Positions 1 to 11,194 of a stretch of 64,000 nucleotides of DNA are shown one piece after another. Source of the stretch: Ochotona curzoniae (Eukaryota; Chordata; Mammalia; Lagomorpha; Ochotonidae); the NCBI RefSeq assembly GCF_017591425.1, contig NW_024466599.1, positions 58,727,501-58,791,500 on the forward strand, read 5' to 3'. Made by a program: the position numbers and the translations under genes. The notes beneath the pieces were generated by a model. The model saw only the letters and a list, made by a program, of their open reading frames with translations, had not been told where the DNA came from and ran no database searches. Each line of letters opens with the position of its first letter. The stretch's first letter is position 1.

Positions 1-1424
1 AGAATTCATAAAAACAACAATATAGACACAGAACAAAATTCAGGCCACTAATGTCAATGGTATGGAGAGCTTGAAAGTCAAGGGTTTCTATTTTAATAGA
101 TTCATTCCTGAAGCATCTGGGCTACTACAAAGAGGATGTTAATGATGCTGTTGCTATTCTAAGATGAAGATAAAACTTCCAAAAATCTCTGTCAAACTGA
201 GGTATCACATGCTCCAATAACTTATACTATCCTTATTGTTGATAATAGGGCAGCCAGGATTGGAACCTTCACAAACCGATTCATCCTTAGGCCTCGCCTC
301 CAGGAAATGAAGTCTACCCTGCCCAGCCTGAAGTTCTCAATGAGTTGGGTACAAGCTCACTGAGACAAAAACAGAGCAACTCTTGCCTCACCCCTTAGGA
401 GTCATGAAGGAACAAGCTCCACTCTGTAAGTTTGACTGGATACCCTTAAACCACACAGAGTTGTACTGAGAACCAAACAGGACAACTGAGAACGCTCTCT
501 ATGATAGCACGGTATATTTTAGGCAGATGAAACTTAGTTGTTCAATCTGAATCTGAACTAACACAGAAAACAACATGACAGTTAATGGCATCACTGCATT
601 TTCCTCTTATCTCAAAGTGCTTTCAAGTGGACCCCACTGCTTTTTACCTTTTTGACATAGCTGTGGCAGAATTATTTTCCAAAGTGCTAGAAATAGGTAA
701 TATTGAAACAAGTACCTTAAAACAACCATAGTAGCCCTGATACAGAGGACATACAAAATGTATTTATTTATATCATTAATAGTCTTAAATAAGGAAAAAG
801 TCATTTCATGGAACTGAACATGATCTTCATGGAATATAGTTGCCTGTCTGAGGACATAAAGAGGCCATTTCAAATCACATGGCTATCTAAGCATTAAGTA
901 AAACCATGAGGACATCTGTGAATTAAAGGTGACCAGCCATGGATGTGGTGAGTACTTACAAATCCTCGGGACTAGGTTGACATAGGCAGTTCATTCCTAT
1001 TTACCATGATACACCATCAGCTATTCCTGCCTGGGCCTTGGCTGAGGGAATAGAGAAATATGGCTGGCATGTTCCTGGGGAAGTAGAGGTGATCAATGCT
1101 AGTGAGACCTTTCCCACACTCAAGCCGCCCTTCAGCATCCACTGTACGTATACATGAATTGCTCTAAGTGACCTCACACTTTCATGATTTTTCTTCCTAC
1201 CTTATGTTCTTTTTGGTTCTAAGACATCAGGCTCACCACTGATATTATGAGTAATATTTAAACCAAAATATTTTATACATCTATATACTTTAATTTGTTG
1301 GTGACTGGACAGATATAAACTGTAATCTTGCCATTTTCTCTTAATGAAGTCATCTGTTAAGTCAGTGACAAAAAAAGGTGGGGGGATGAGTTAAAAAGAT
1401 CATATCTTTGCAATTTATAGCTTC
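1..1424. other. Unique noncoding DNA
   Basis: No SINE, LINE, LTR or tandem repeat is recognisable here, and no open frame looks like an exon. The sequence is AT-rich and CpG-poor. I see nothing specific in it. Confidence 0.5.
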
Positions 1425-1643
1425 CATGTATTGAGGCCCTGTTACATGTCAGGTTTTTTTTTTTTTCATAAAACCATTCTGTAAGTCAAATATGATTACT
1501 ATCCCTTTTATAGCTGAAAGAAACTGAAGCACTCAAAAACTAACCTGCCCAAGGTTTCAGAGCTTATTAGGAAGCAAGGATGGGCCTTGGTCTCAATTTG
1601 ATCTGAATTTAAAACCTTCACTGTCCTTCTATCATATAAAACT
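1425..1643 (-). mobile_element. MIR SINE, old copy
   Basis: The stretch reads as a minus-strand MIR. It opens with a 'tattgaggccctgttacatg' block, followed by a 'ccttttatagctgaaag' block matching the MIR 'attttacagatgaggaaac' core. Next come 'cctgcccaaggt' and an 'agcttattaggaagcaagg' segment matching the MIR 'agctagtaagtggcagag' part. A run of T at about 1455-1466 has expanded inside it. MIR is an ancient tRNA-derived SINE shared by all mammals, so this copy should be present in other placental mammals. Confidence 0.7.
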
Positions 1644-4600
1644 GCTACAGTGAGAGCTACAATAATGAAAGAGTGAGCAAGCCTGAGACAGAGACTTGAA
1701 GAAAATCAAGAAGTGCAGTTTCCATGGGTGCACTCTACCCATTGCAGAGCATCCATTCCATAAATAGCGCTCATTTCAAGGAAACTTGGTAACAGAGGCC
1801 CTGAGCAAGAAGAGGGGCCTGTGTTGATTTTGATGTTCCTAGGAAATCACAAACTTGAATTTTACGGGAGTGATATCCTACCACAGAGAAAGCAATGGTT
1901 CTAGGAGACACCAAATTCCACATAGCACTCTAAGCCTAGAGCTGCCAGTCATGAAACACAACACCCTCTCCATATCCACCCGCAGCATCTTCCACCTGGG
2001 GCAGCAAGATCCATTCTTGTTTCCTTTTTATGTTCACTCATTTCTGGGAAATCAGGCAGATCAAAGCTTTTACCATCTCCTGGATCAAATAAATCCTTAA
2101 AGACAGTATGTAGGCAGAAGCCCTGGAGGTAGCTGCTTTCGGGAACAGTTTGGGCTACTTCCTGGCTTTCAAGTTGAGGTGGAATACTTTGAAACTCCAG
2201 CTCATCTCATTCTTCTAATCTTCTTTTCATTTTATCTTCTTGCTCACTCAAACTTTCCTAAAAATTGCTTGGGGGAAGAGATGAATGGCATAGCGGAGAC
2301 TAAATATTTTGGTGAGCAAGAATGCCACCAAGCCTAGGCTGAGTGTAGACAGAACAGCAGTGACTTTAAAAGCCCCTTCCTCTCCCAAGCCAACCTGATG
2401 CAACTTCACAGAGAAGCAAAGTCCAGGGGCACACAGCAGGATATATGTATGGGATGCAGGAGTACAAAATATTGCAAAAGGCCATTACAAACTTGGGACT
2501 CCACAAGAGGGACAATCATTGGCCTCACCTCATACTGTACAGACAACCAAAGTAAAAGAACACCATATGTTGCAAAGGAAGCTACATGTGCATTTAAGTA
2601 TGCACTCATTCAAGGTATGTGTGGGTAGTAAGTGACTGTTATAACAGAAAAATCCTGAAGCGCAAGGGGGACAATCAACAGTCAGTGGGAAACATCTGTC
2701 CTCAAAGAAAACAATATAGTTCTACATGTCAATTATAAGCTCATAAAAGGCATCTTCACAGCAATAATGCCAAAAAGTGGTGTGGTGTGCTGACAATTTA
2801 AAGCAGAGCTGAAAAGCTTTACCAGCACATCACAAGGCAAAGTTAGAAGTTAATATTTTGTTTCCTACTCATGGTGTCAAAAGTGTCCTCAGAGGATATT
2901 CTTCCATCCACTGATTCCCTCAGATACACGGTAAAACAGAAACTCAACTAATGAGGCACACACAATCAGAAGGCAATGATCTATGCTAACTTTGTTTTAT
3001 GGTGCAGGCTAGTGATCCCCGAAAGAGAACAAGTGCAAATATTTTTCTCACGATAGACGTCTGTAATACAGACGTTGACGTGCACTCTTTGCAGCCTGTA
3101 AACTGAGAGCTGTTCCTACTTACTTGGTTCTGCATCTTCTAGGAGACGCCCAGGTGTTTTAAGGCTTACCGTTAGCACACTTAAAGCAGGGAATGCCATA
3201 CAAAAATTTCACTCTTGCTTGACCTTGCTACTTCTGTTTCTGGTACATTCTGCCACCATTAAAGTTAAAATACCGTAAATTATTTTGTTTAATCAGCAAC
3301 ACTAATATTTTGATAAACGTGATGTACCAACACTGGCCTATTCCAACGTGTTCTTGTTTGTATATCTTTCTTAATTTTTATTTACAGGGTTCACTCTGCA
3401 AATACTCATCAATGTTGGGAATCAGAATTCAAAACAGATTTTTCACATTGGGGGCAAGAACCCAATTACCTGAATCATCAGCTGATGCCTCCCAGAGGGT
3501 ATGTTATCTGGAACCTGGGATTGAATGTCATGCCAATAATAAACTCACAGATGCCAATACAGGATCAAGCATCCAACGTGTATCTCATCTACTGTACCAC
3601 ACACCTGCCATCCAACAAGTCCTTTGTTCAGCTTATGCACAGGAGTCACGTTATTGCGAACTAGCAATTAAGATGTCCACTCAGTGAATATGTATGCAGC
3701 CTTAGATCTGAGACGGACTCTGGCAAACAAAGACACTCTTGGTGAAGAGACAAAATTCAAACACACAAGAAAGAGGCAATTGATGAGTGGAGGAAGATAT
3801 CTGAAACAATGCTAAAAGGCTGGAACAGAATTCAAGTAGAGTGGCAATAGTGTGAAGGAAATGAGACTCAAAGCCAACATGACTGAGAGCCCAACTAAAA
3901 ATTTCTCTCAACAGTGGTATGCAGGCATGGTGTGTATAGCATATTGGAGGAATAGGTTATCTGCAGCACTGATTATAGAATGCTTTGGAAGATGTGGTTA
4001 AATAGGAGTCTGTAAAACAAGTAGAAAATAGCTTTGGGAACTGCTATACTTGGGTTTGAACATGATCATGGAGGCCAGTGGTCACAAAACTTCTTCAAAA
4101 AAATCAAATAGCAAAAACCATACATAGACCCTCTGCTATAGCTACTCAATTCTGTCTTTGGTACAAATGCAGTCATAGACAATATGCAAATCAACTGACA
4201 TGGTTGTGTTGGAATACAACTTTGTTGATGAAAATAGCCAAACAAAAGAATTTGGTCTGTACCTATACATGTTAATCCCTGTGATTGGTGATAGAAAATT
4301 CCACAGATTTTAAGATGAGGTATTATAATCTGACACCATGAATATATTATACAGGTCACAGGGCTGCTAACCAGAGGATAAACTGTAGGGAAAGGAGACC
4401 AGAGGCATAGGTACTAGTTAGGAAGCAACTGCAAACAGCCTTTATGTTAATGACAGATACATTCGCAAGTCTAATTCTTTGATACACATCATCTGCAGAA
4501 TGTCTCTTTAAAATGAGCACACTGACTCACAGCCACACTTTCTTCTCACACTCTACAAATTAAGGCATTGGTCTGAAATGAGCTGTAGTTTGTAACGAAA

Positions 4601-5509
4601 CACTGGTATAGTAGATCAATGAATGGTTAATTGTAATTTGGACAGCCATGGAAGACTAAAAAGATGGTTTGTGTGCAACAGTTTGGTGAAGGTAGCACAC
4701 GGACCATTGTAATATATGAGCATGATCAACTTTTCAATGTTTCAACACCTAAGAGAAAAGACTTAGATCAATGCCCCATTCATGATTAACTTCTCTTTCT
4801 CTCTTCTCAGAGCAACACTAACTTGCTAAAAGTGGGGAAAAAACAAGCAAGCAAACAAAACCTTATTTGAGCATCTTTCTGAAGAGGGTTTCCAAACAGA
4901 GGCTCTGCCAGTCCTATTTTTATGAACTAATATAAATTCTGTGATAATGAACAAAAACCATTGGCATTGATATGCTGGAAGCTTCCAGAAACCCCTGAAT
5001 GAAATTAAATGTGCCAATTCCGAATCTACTATTACAGAGCATTCTGGAACAAATCTCCATAACAGGATGAAAGCCTGATGATTAGAACCCAATATTTTGG
5101 AGTAAGGTTTTATGACAAAGACCTGCTTTTACAAAAATACTCCAATACAAGTTATTTTCCTGTAAAAATGAACTATGATCCAAAATCGTGTGTTGAATTT
5201 GAATTATATTTTCTCTTAGAAGTATAATGTAGTAATGGATCAATTTCCAGCTCTGCTGTTCAAAGATTATTTAAAACAAACCAAAAATGACATGGAAACT
5301 ATATGGAGCAATGATTTTACAGTACTAATAACTAAGCTAATCAAAACCAATGCAAATAATCTTTAATTTACCTTAAAAACAGTTAAGTTTAAGACAATAA
5401 GCCTTTGCCAAGTCTCATCAGTGAAAACCTATTCTTCCCACCTTGTTCATTAGAAGACCCATAGGCTGCCTTGCTGTTGCTCCTTAATTTTTAAAATATT
5501 CACTTCTAT
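1644..5509. other. Unique noncoding DNA
   Basis: This 3.9-kb stretch has no interspersed repeat I can recognise. It contains the perfect palindrome listed at 3057-3075. The short open frames (for example 3310-3687) have no recognisable domain or splice context and I treat them as chance. Confidence 0.45.
3057..3075. repeat. Perfect 19-nt palindrome with ACGT ends
   Basis: ACGTCTGTA-A-TACAGACGT is a perfect inverted repeat with 9-nt arms and one central base. It is followed at once by TGACGTGCA, a CREB/ATF-like half site. Three ACGT tetramers fall within about 25 bases in otherwise CpG-poor DNA. The symmetry is seen directly; any protein binding is inference. Confidence 0.6.
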
Positions 5510-5840
5510 AGGCCGGGCTCAGTAGCCTAGTAGCTAAACTCCTTTCCTTGCATGCGCCAGGATCACATATCGGTGCCAGTTTGTATCCTGGCTGCTCCAC
5601 TTTCCATCCAGCTTCCTGCCTGTGGCCTGGGAAAGCAGTCAAGGACGACCCAAAGCCTTGGGTTCGTGCACTCACATGGGAGACCTGAAGGAAGCTCCTG
5701 GCTCCTGGCTCCTGGACTTGGATTGGCTCTGACCACTGTAGCTAGTTGGAGAATGAAACAACAGTTGGAAGATCTTTTTCTCTGTTTCTCCTTCTTTCTG
5801 TGAATCTGACTTTCCAATAACAAATAAATATTTTTAAATA
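5510..5840 (+). mobile_element. Lagomorph C-type SINE (CSINE)
   Basis: Near full-length copy. The tRNA-like head starts GGCCGGGCTCAGTAGCCTAG. The body has the CCATCCAGCTTCCTGCCTGTGG, GGGAAAGCAGTC and GGGAGACCTG blocks, and the tail reads TTTCCAATAACAAATAAATA. The CATATGGG box has mutated to CATATCGG and the CpGs have decayed, so this copy is of middle age. A local 'ctcctgg' duplication expands the body near 5695-5715. Confidence 0.85.
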
Positions 5841-5871
5841 TACGATTTACTGTCTTTAATTTATTCAAAAC

Positions 5872-6100
5872 TCTGAGGTATACAGATACATAGGAAGAAA
5901 AACAGATATTTTCCATCAGCTGGTTCATTCCCCAGATGGCAGCAAGGCTTGGACTGTGCCAGTGGATGGCTTCTGGGTCTCCCATGTGGGTATGGGGGCT
6001 CAAGCACTTCGGCCATCATGATCGTTTTCCTGGGCACACAGAGGAAGGTGGATCAGAAATGGAGCACCTACATTTTGAACCAGTTGAGCCATTAGATAGT
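5872..6100 (-). mobile_element. CSINE, older diverged copy
   Basis: Reverse-complement CSINE blocks appear in order: 'cagctggttcattccccagatgg', 'gtctcccatgtgggt', 'gggctcaagcacttcggccatcatg', and a degenerate 'gatcagaaatggagcac' segment. The last block resembles the older rabbit-type subfamily and not the young type. It lies between two plus-strand copies. Confidence 0.65.
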
Positions 6101-6152
6101 CCAGTGAGTTATCAAATCAGCCCCCAGCAAATAAACTTAACAACAAAGTTTA

Positions 6153-6420
6153 CAGGAGCAGGCACGGTGGTATCTGAAATCCAATATGGGTGTGGGTCGT
6201 TGTCCTGGCTGCTCCACTTCCATCCAGCTCTCTGCTTATTACCTGGGAAAGCAGCAGAGGATGGCCTAAGTCCTTGGGATCCTGAACCTTGAGCTCCTGG
6301 TTTCAAATCAGCTTAGCTCCAGCCATTGAGACCATTTGGGGATAGAATGAGGAGATGAAAGATCTTCTCCATCTCTCCTTGTGTATATATAAAATCTGCT
6401 TCTCAAATAAAAATAAATGG
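6153..6420 (+). mobile_element. CSINE, partial and diverged
   Basis: Plus-strand copy with a damaged head. The box B region, the 'ctggctgctccacttccatcc' block, 'cctgggaaagcagcagagg' and 'ccatttgggg' can be followed to a tail of AATAAAAATAAATGG. Box A is largely lost. Confidence 0.75.
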
Positions 6421-6521
6421 GTACTTTTGTAAAAGTTAATGAATTAATTAATGGAAAAAAAGAGTAGATGGTTAAATGCATTAACTTGTCTGAAAAAGGC
6501 ACAAAATGTGAGATATGTTAT

Positions 6522-6540
6522 TGAGCTCCAGGGGGCGCTA
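6522..6540 (+). promoter_or_regulatory. CTCF-like motif
   Basis: The bases TGAGCTCCAGGGGGCGCTA match the CTCF core form TGGCCACCAGGGGGCGCTA at 16 of 19 positions, including an intact AGGGGGCGCTA half. The motif sits just left of the nested SINE pair. Occupancy cannot be judged from sequence alone, and I did not compute a matrix score. Confidence 0.4.
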
Positions 6541-6561
6541 GCGGTACAGCACACAGTTGTG

Positions 6562-7255
6562 CTTTTTTTTTTTTTTAAGATTTATTTTTATTGCGGGCCC
6601 GGCGCAGTCGCGCAAGTGGTTAAGTCCTCGCCTTGCACGCCCGGGATCCCATATGGGCGCAGGTTCTAATCCCGGCAGCCCCGCATCCCTTCCAGCTCCC
6701 TGCCTGTGGCCCAGGAAAGCAGTCGAGGACGGCCCAAAGCTTTGGGACCCTGCACCTGCGTGGGAGACCCGGAAGAGGCTCCTGGCTTCGGATCGGCATA
6801 GCATCGGCCGTTGCAGCTCACTTGGGGAGTGAATCATCGGACGGAAGATCTTCCTCTCTGTATCTCCTCTCTGTATATCCGCCTTTCCAATAAAAAATAA
6901 TAAAAATAAATCTTTAAAAAAATAAATAAAAAATAAAAATAAAAGATTTATTTTTATTGCAAAGTCAGATATACAGAGAGGAGGAAAGAAAACAAGATCT
7001 TCCGTCTGATGATTCACTCCCCAAGTTACCACAATGGCCGGGTCTGCGTTGTTCCTAAGCCAGGAGCCAGGAACCTCCTCCAGGTCTCCCACGCACATGC
7101 AGGGTCCCAAGGCTTTGGGCCGTCTTCAACAGCTTTCCCAGGGCGCAAGTGGAGAGCTGGATGGGAAGTGGAGCTGCGGGATTAGAACCAGCACCCATAT
7201 GAGATGCTGCTGCATTCAAGGCAGGACTTTAGCTGCTGGACCACCGCGCTGGGCC
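6562..7255 (-). mobile_element. CSINE interrupted by a younger CSINE
   Basis: This minus-strand copy starts with a T run and 'aagatttatttttattgc' at its left end. A plus-strand copy (6595-6942) interrupts it. It resumes at 6943 with the duplicated target and runs through 'gattcactccccaagt', 'aggtctcccacgcacatgcagggtcccaaggc' and 'accaccgcgctgggc' to its head at 7255. CACAGTTGTG flanks the whole structure at 6552-6561 and 7256-7265, consistent with its own 10-bp TSD. Confidence 0.9.
6595..6942 (+). mobile_element. Young CSINE nested inside another CSINE
   Basis: CpG-rich, nearly intact copy. The head is GGGCCCGGCGCAGTCGCGC, box B GGTTCTAATCC is at 6662-6672, CCCATATGGGCGC is intact, and the tail contains AATAAAAATAAATCTTT. 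The 18-bp sequence AAGATTTATTTTTATTGC is present at 6577-6594 and again at 6943-6960. It is the target-site duplication made when this copy landed in the A/T-rich end of the outer element. AATAAA followed by TCTTT places it in the class of Pol III SINEs that carry both a polyadenylation signal and a Pol III terminator. Confidence 0.95.
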
Positions 7256-7265
7256 CACAGTTGTG

Positions 7266-8951
7266 TATTTTAGCATAGGGAGGGAAACCTATGCCAATAG
7301 GAAGCCATGAAGGATGAGTAAAACATTAAAATCTACAAAAGCCAGAAATTTAGCTGAGTGTTCTTCCATTCAACACTTAAATCATCTTCACAAGTTCACA
7401 TTTTGCTATCGTTATTTACTGTGAGAACAAAACGAAACGCAAAATAAAACAGTTTAATAAGAAAAAATAAGGCTGAGGGATAAATACAGATTTGAATAAG
7501 AGTTTGACCAGGACTTTTTTTTTTTTTTTCCTAATAAGACACATCAACAATCAGTAAATTAAGTAGGCTGACATCAAAATTCACAAAACAAGTAAATAGG
7601 TTTTGATTGGATCTTTTCTTTTCTAGAAATGTAAATTTTTCATTCATAAGATTGTTTTAAAGTATGATAATAACAAGTTATCCCATGGGCCTGTAAGAAT
7701 TATTTTAATTACAAAGGAAATCCATTTTCAATTATAGCTGTGCTCCCGACTGTCTTCTGTAATAACTGTCAGAGTTATGGGTTCCTAATGAGCAGATGTC
7801 GTTAGTGAGCTGCCGGGACACCACCTCCATCCTCTCCTATTTTCATGGTAAGTTAAAATAAAATAAAATAAAACAGCTGTGAAATCACAAGCACAGCATC
7901 CAGGCAGGAATACTAAGAGAAAAACTGACAAATTTTTTATCAAAACCGATCAATGAACCTTGCACTAACCACTGTCGGCATGCTGTCCTTTTCTAGTTGG
8001 CTCCTCAATGGATCAATGCAAAAGAAAGGAAGCAACTTCCATGTCTGTGTGTTCCCAAGAACCTTAGTGCCCCGTGACATGGTTGGGAGGCAAGCAGATG
8101 ATAGATCAAACCTAAAAATATAGCTAGAGCTATTTTATTTGATTTTTTCTAACTCAAAAAATGTGTTCTGAAAATGAAGCCCCCTGGATTTCCTGTTTAA
8201 AAGCCCCATTTTTTTCCTTGTTTACTCAGATTTGTATCATTCATTCCCATGTTCTACCCTGCAAAATAAGTGCAACTCAAGCTCTTTCAAAGAAACCAAG
8301 ACATAAGCAAATGCATCATCTTGACAGTGGAAAATGACAAAACATCTTTCAAAATATCTCCATACTTGGCTGATAAATGAGCCGGATCAACCACAAATTC
8401 TAATACCAAGCAAGGACTGGTGAAAACAAGTGAGAGCATTCAGAATACAGCGAGGAAGACAGCGCAGAACATCTGACGGCTATAAAAGAGAAAAAGACTG
8501 ATTTGTTGTGGATCTGTAAAAATTGGGCAAAACGGAGAGTTGCATTACAATGTAAAGCTTTCAGTTAATTACTTATATATCAAAGCTCCACTACAAAATG
8601 ATGATCAGGCAGCTTTTATTTCTAATTTAATCTGTTTATTTTTTCCTGAAGCAGGCAGTGTGAAAAACTTGTCTGAATAAATTAGTAAATCACGCACATA
8701 ATATATAACATAACCAACTACGCTTTGCTCTTAACATATTTTACCCAAAAACTTTCAAAAAACCATTCAAACTGTTTATAATGTTGTTTATGAATGTGAA
8801 TGAAAACATGAATATTATAAATGTTTTATAATTTATAGATGTGATAGAAGCAATTTAAAATCAGTAACAGTGTATACTTTTAGAAGTTTATGTTCTTAGT
8901 TTTTGCTACTAAAGGGCATGGGGTTAAACATAATCTTTTCCTGCTAAACAC
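7266..8951. other. SINE-free block, candidate conserved noncoding DNA
   Basis: About 1.7 kb with no recognised repeat, lying between SINE-dense regions. Parts at about 7600-7860 and 8370-8760 have the look of conserved enhancers: mixed composition, TAATTA-type homeodomain sites, scattered retained CpGs and no simple repeats. No coding frame stands out. The conservation is inferred from appearance only. Confidence 0.3.
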
Positions 8952-8996
8952 CAAAAAAAAAAAAAAAAAAAGAAAGAAAGAAAGAAAGAAAGAAAA
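8952..8996 (+). repeat. A-run plus (GAAA)n microsatellite
   Basis: A run of about 20 A is followed by six or more GAAA units. Such tracts often grow from retroposon tails, but no element body is recognisable to the left. Confidence 0.9.
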
Positions 8997-9335
8997 TTAA
9001 ACCTAGAGGAGAACATGTGGTAAGATTTGACCCACGGAATACATACAAACTGATAAGTCATTTCATGAGCAAGGTACCACAAAGCCCATTGTGATTCCCC
9101 AGGCCCACTTTGTCCTAGATGGGAATGTAAAGAGTTGACCTTGAAAATATGAGGCCGTCAGGTTAAATCAGAGAGGAGAACTACCCTGGGAATGTCCGAG
9201 ATGGCAGAAAACACTTTGTGAAGGAGGAAACTTCTGTTCTTGATCCAGAGTTGACATGGCTTCCTTGTGCAGGATATAAACCTTCCTATCTTTCCTCATG
9301 GCTCCGGGGTACTTAGCACTCTACTACCCATTTTC
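8997..9335. other. Unique noncoding DNA
   Basis: Nothing recognisable apart from the left target duplication of the following SINE, TACCCATTTTC at 9325-9335. Confidence 0.45.
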
Positions 9336-9666
9336 TTTTTTTTTTTTAAGATTGATTTTATTTTTATTGCAAGTTGGATATGCAGACAGGAGGAGAGACA
9401 GGAAGATCATCTATCTGATGATTCACTCCCCAAGTGACCACAACAGCTGGAGCTATGCCGATCCAAAGCCCGGATCTGGGAACTTCTTCCAGGTCTCCCA
9501 CGCAGGTGCAGGGTGGCAAGGCCTTAGGCCGTCCTCAACTGCTTTCCCAGGCCACAAGCAGGGAGCTGGATGGGAAGTGGAGTTGCTGGGATTAGAACCA
9601 GCGACCATATGAGATGCTGGTGCATTCAAAGTGAGGACTTGAGCCGCTAGGCCATGGTGCTGGGCC
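9336..9666 (-). mobile_element. CSINE, full length, fairly young
   Basis: Minus-strand copy from the T run (about 9336) through 'gattcactccccaagtgacc', 'aggtctcccacgcaggtgcaggg' and 'gggattagaaccagcgaccatatg' (reversed box B) to the head at 'ggtgctgggcc'. Imperfect TSDs flank it: TACCCATTTTC at 9325-9335 and TACCCAATTTC at 9673-9683, 10 of 11 identical. Confidence 0.9.
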
Positions 9667-9683
9667 TTCAATTACCCAATTTC

Positions 9684-10300
9684 ACAAAGAAACCTATCTC
9701 TTTGGGACAGCAAGTTTTGTTTTGTTTTAAGTTTTATGTAAAATGAACCTCAGCAAATTAAAGAAAACTGTCATACTTCTCACTGTGTCATATACCGAAT
9801 GTCCTATTCTTGTTTCTGACAGACCTCTACTGTAGAATAAGATGAATGACTCCTAGAGTATTATCTTACTCTATGGAAAACATGGCCTTTTATTCAAGAC
9901 ATTATGAATTCTTTGTGAATTTCACTCATAGCGCTATAAGAATCCTCAGTTCTAAAAGATCACAAAATCACGAAGAAAATAAAAATGGAAATACAAGTGT
10001 AAGAAAACACATAGAAGCCATCTTTAAAAATGGAGAGGTGTGTACTATTTGAATGAAGAATATATCCTGGGTATTTTGGGATGGAGAACTTAGAGGTCAT
10101 AAAATGCAATGGTTCCTTTATAGATAAGAGTACAAAGACCCAGGTTAATAATCTCCATGGCTTCTTCCATATCTCACTACCATAAACAGTGTATTTCCTA
10201 CTGACAAAGAGTTCTTATTTGTATTTTTGACCACAAATGCAACAGTAGCTAGCCAGACTCTCTTCTTTGCATCAGTTCCCAGGAATTTACAGTTTTAAAA
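9684..10300. other. Unique noncoding DNA
   Basis: No clear element. A segment around 10085-10180 ('tagaggtcataaaatgcaatgg', 'tagataagagtacaaagaccc') faintly resembles ancient MIR/L2-type sequence but is too diverged to assign. Confidence 0.35.
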
Positions 10301-10302
10301 CT

Positions 10303-10558
10303 TTCATTTCTATTTATTTAAAAGGCAGAGCAACAGAGAAACAAAGAGAGAAAGCTGATTTCCATCTGCTGATCCACTCTACAAATAGCTCTAACATTCA
10401 GGGCTGGGCCAGGATGAAAGCAGGAGCCAGGAACTCTGCCTAGGTCTCCCACATTTGTGACTAGGGTTCATGTACTTCAGCCATCATCTGCTGACTCAGA
10501 CACATCAGCAAACCAGATCAGAAGCAGAAGCAAGATACAATTCTAGGCAATCCTATAT
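10303..10558 (-). mobile_element. Old CSINE copy
   Basis: Minus-strand copy of the older, rabbit-like subfamily. It shows 'tatttatttaaaaggcagagcaac', 'ccatctgctgatccactc', 'gggctgggccagg', 'aggtctcccacatttgtg' and 'cttcagccatcatctgctg'. The head is degenerate and a second copy in the same orientation follows directly. Confidence 0.75.
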
Positions 10559-10560
10559 AG

Positions 10561-10860
10561 CATGAAGCATTTATTTGAAAGACAGAGTAGCATAGAGGGA
10601 GATATTTCATCAATGGGTTCACTCCCCAAATGGACACTACACTTGGTGCTGGGCGAAGACAAAACAGAAGCCTGGAACTCCATGCACATCTCCTTTATGG
10701 TGGCAGTCGCCCAAATACAGGGCCATCTTCTGCTGCTTTCTCAGGGGCATTAGCAGGGGGTAAATGGAAATAAAAGCAAACCATATTTGAACTGTGTTCT
10801 AATACAGGATGCAAGGATCATAGGCAGTGCATTAAGCTGCTACACCACCACACTGATCTT
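10561..10860 (-). mobile_element. Old CSINE copy, tandem to the previous one
   Basis: Minus-strand copy beginning 'catttatttgaaagacagagtagc'. It has 'ggttcactccccaaatgg', 'gctgctttctcaggggcattagcaggg' and the head region 'ttaagctgctacaccaccacactga'. It is diverged throughout. It forms a head-to-tail pair with the upstream copy. Confidence 0.75.
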
Positions 10861-10885
10861 CACAAATATTTTAAAAAATCAATCC

Positions 10886-11186
10886 AGGGCCTGGTGCAGT
10901 AGCTTAGTGTCTGGAGTCCTCACCTTGCATGTACTGAGATCCCATATGGGCAGCTTTTGTACCCTGGCTGCTCCACTTTCCTTCCACCTTCCTGTTCGGG
11001 CCTGGGAAAGCAGAAGAAGATAGTGCAAAGCCTTGGGACCTTGCACCCATGTGGGAAACCCAGAAGAGGCCCATGGCTTTGGATTGGCTCAGCTCCTAGG
11101 GAAGTGAACCAGCAGATGAAAGACTGTTCTTTTGTCTTTCCTTCTGTGAATTTGTCTTTCCAATGAAAATAAATAAATCTTTTTAA
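10886..11186 (+). mobile_element. CSINE, middle-aged copy
   Basis: Plus-strand copy starting GGGCCTGGTGCAGTAGCTTAG. It has 'gagatcccatatggg', 'tgggaaagcagaagaaga', 'gggacctt' and the tail 'ccaatgaaaataaataaatctttt'. AAAAATCAAT on both sides (about 10874-10883 and 11185-11194) is its probable TSD. Confidence 0.88.
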
Positions 11187-11194
11187 AAATCAAT

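Noticed and set aside
6538..7110. A 190-codon minus-strand open frame
   Set aside because: It lies wholly within the nested CSINE pair. Similar Pro/Ala/Gly-rich peptides recur at every CSINE (for example 9298-9612, 13776-14075 and 26264-26626), so it is SINE translation.
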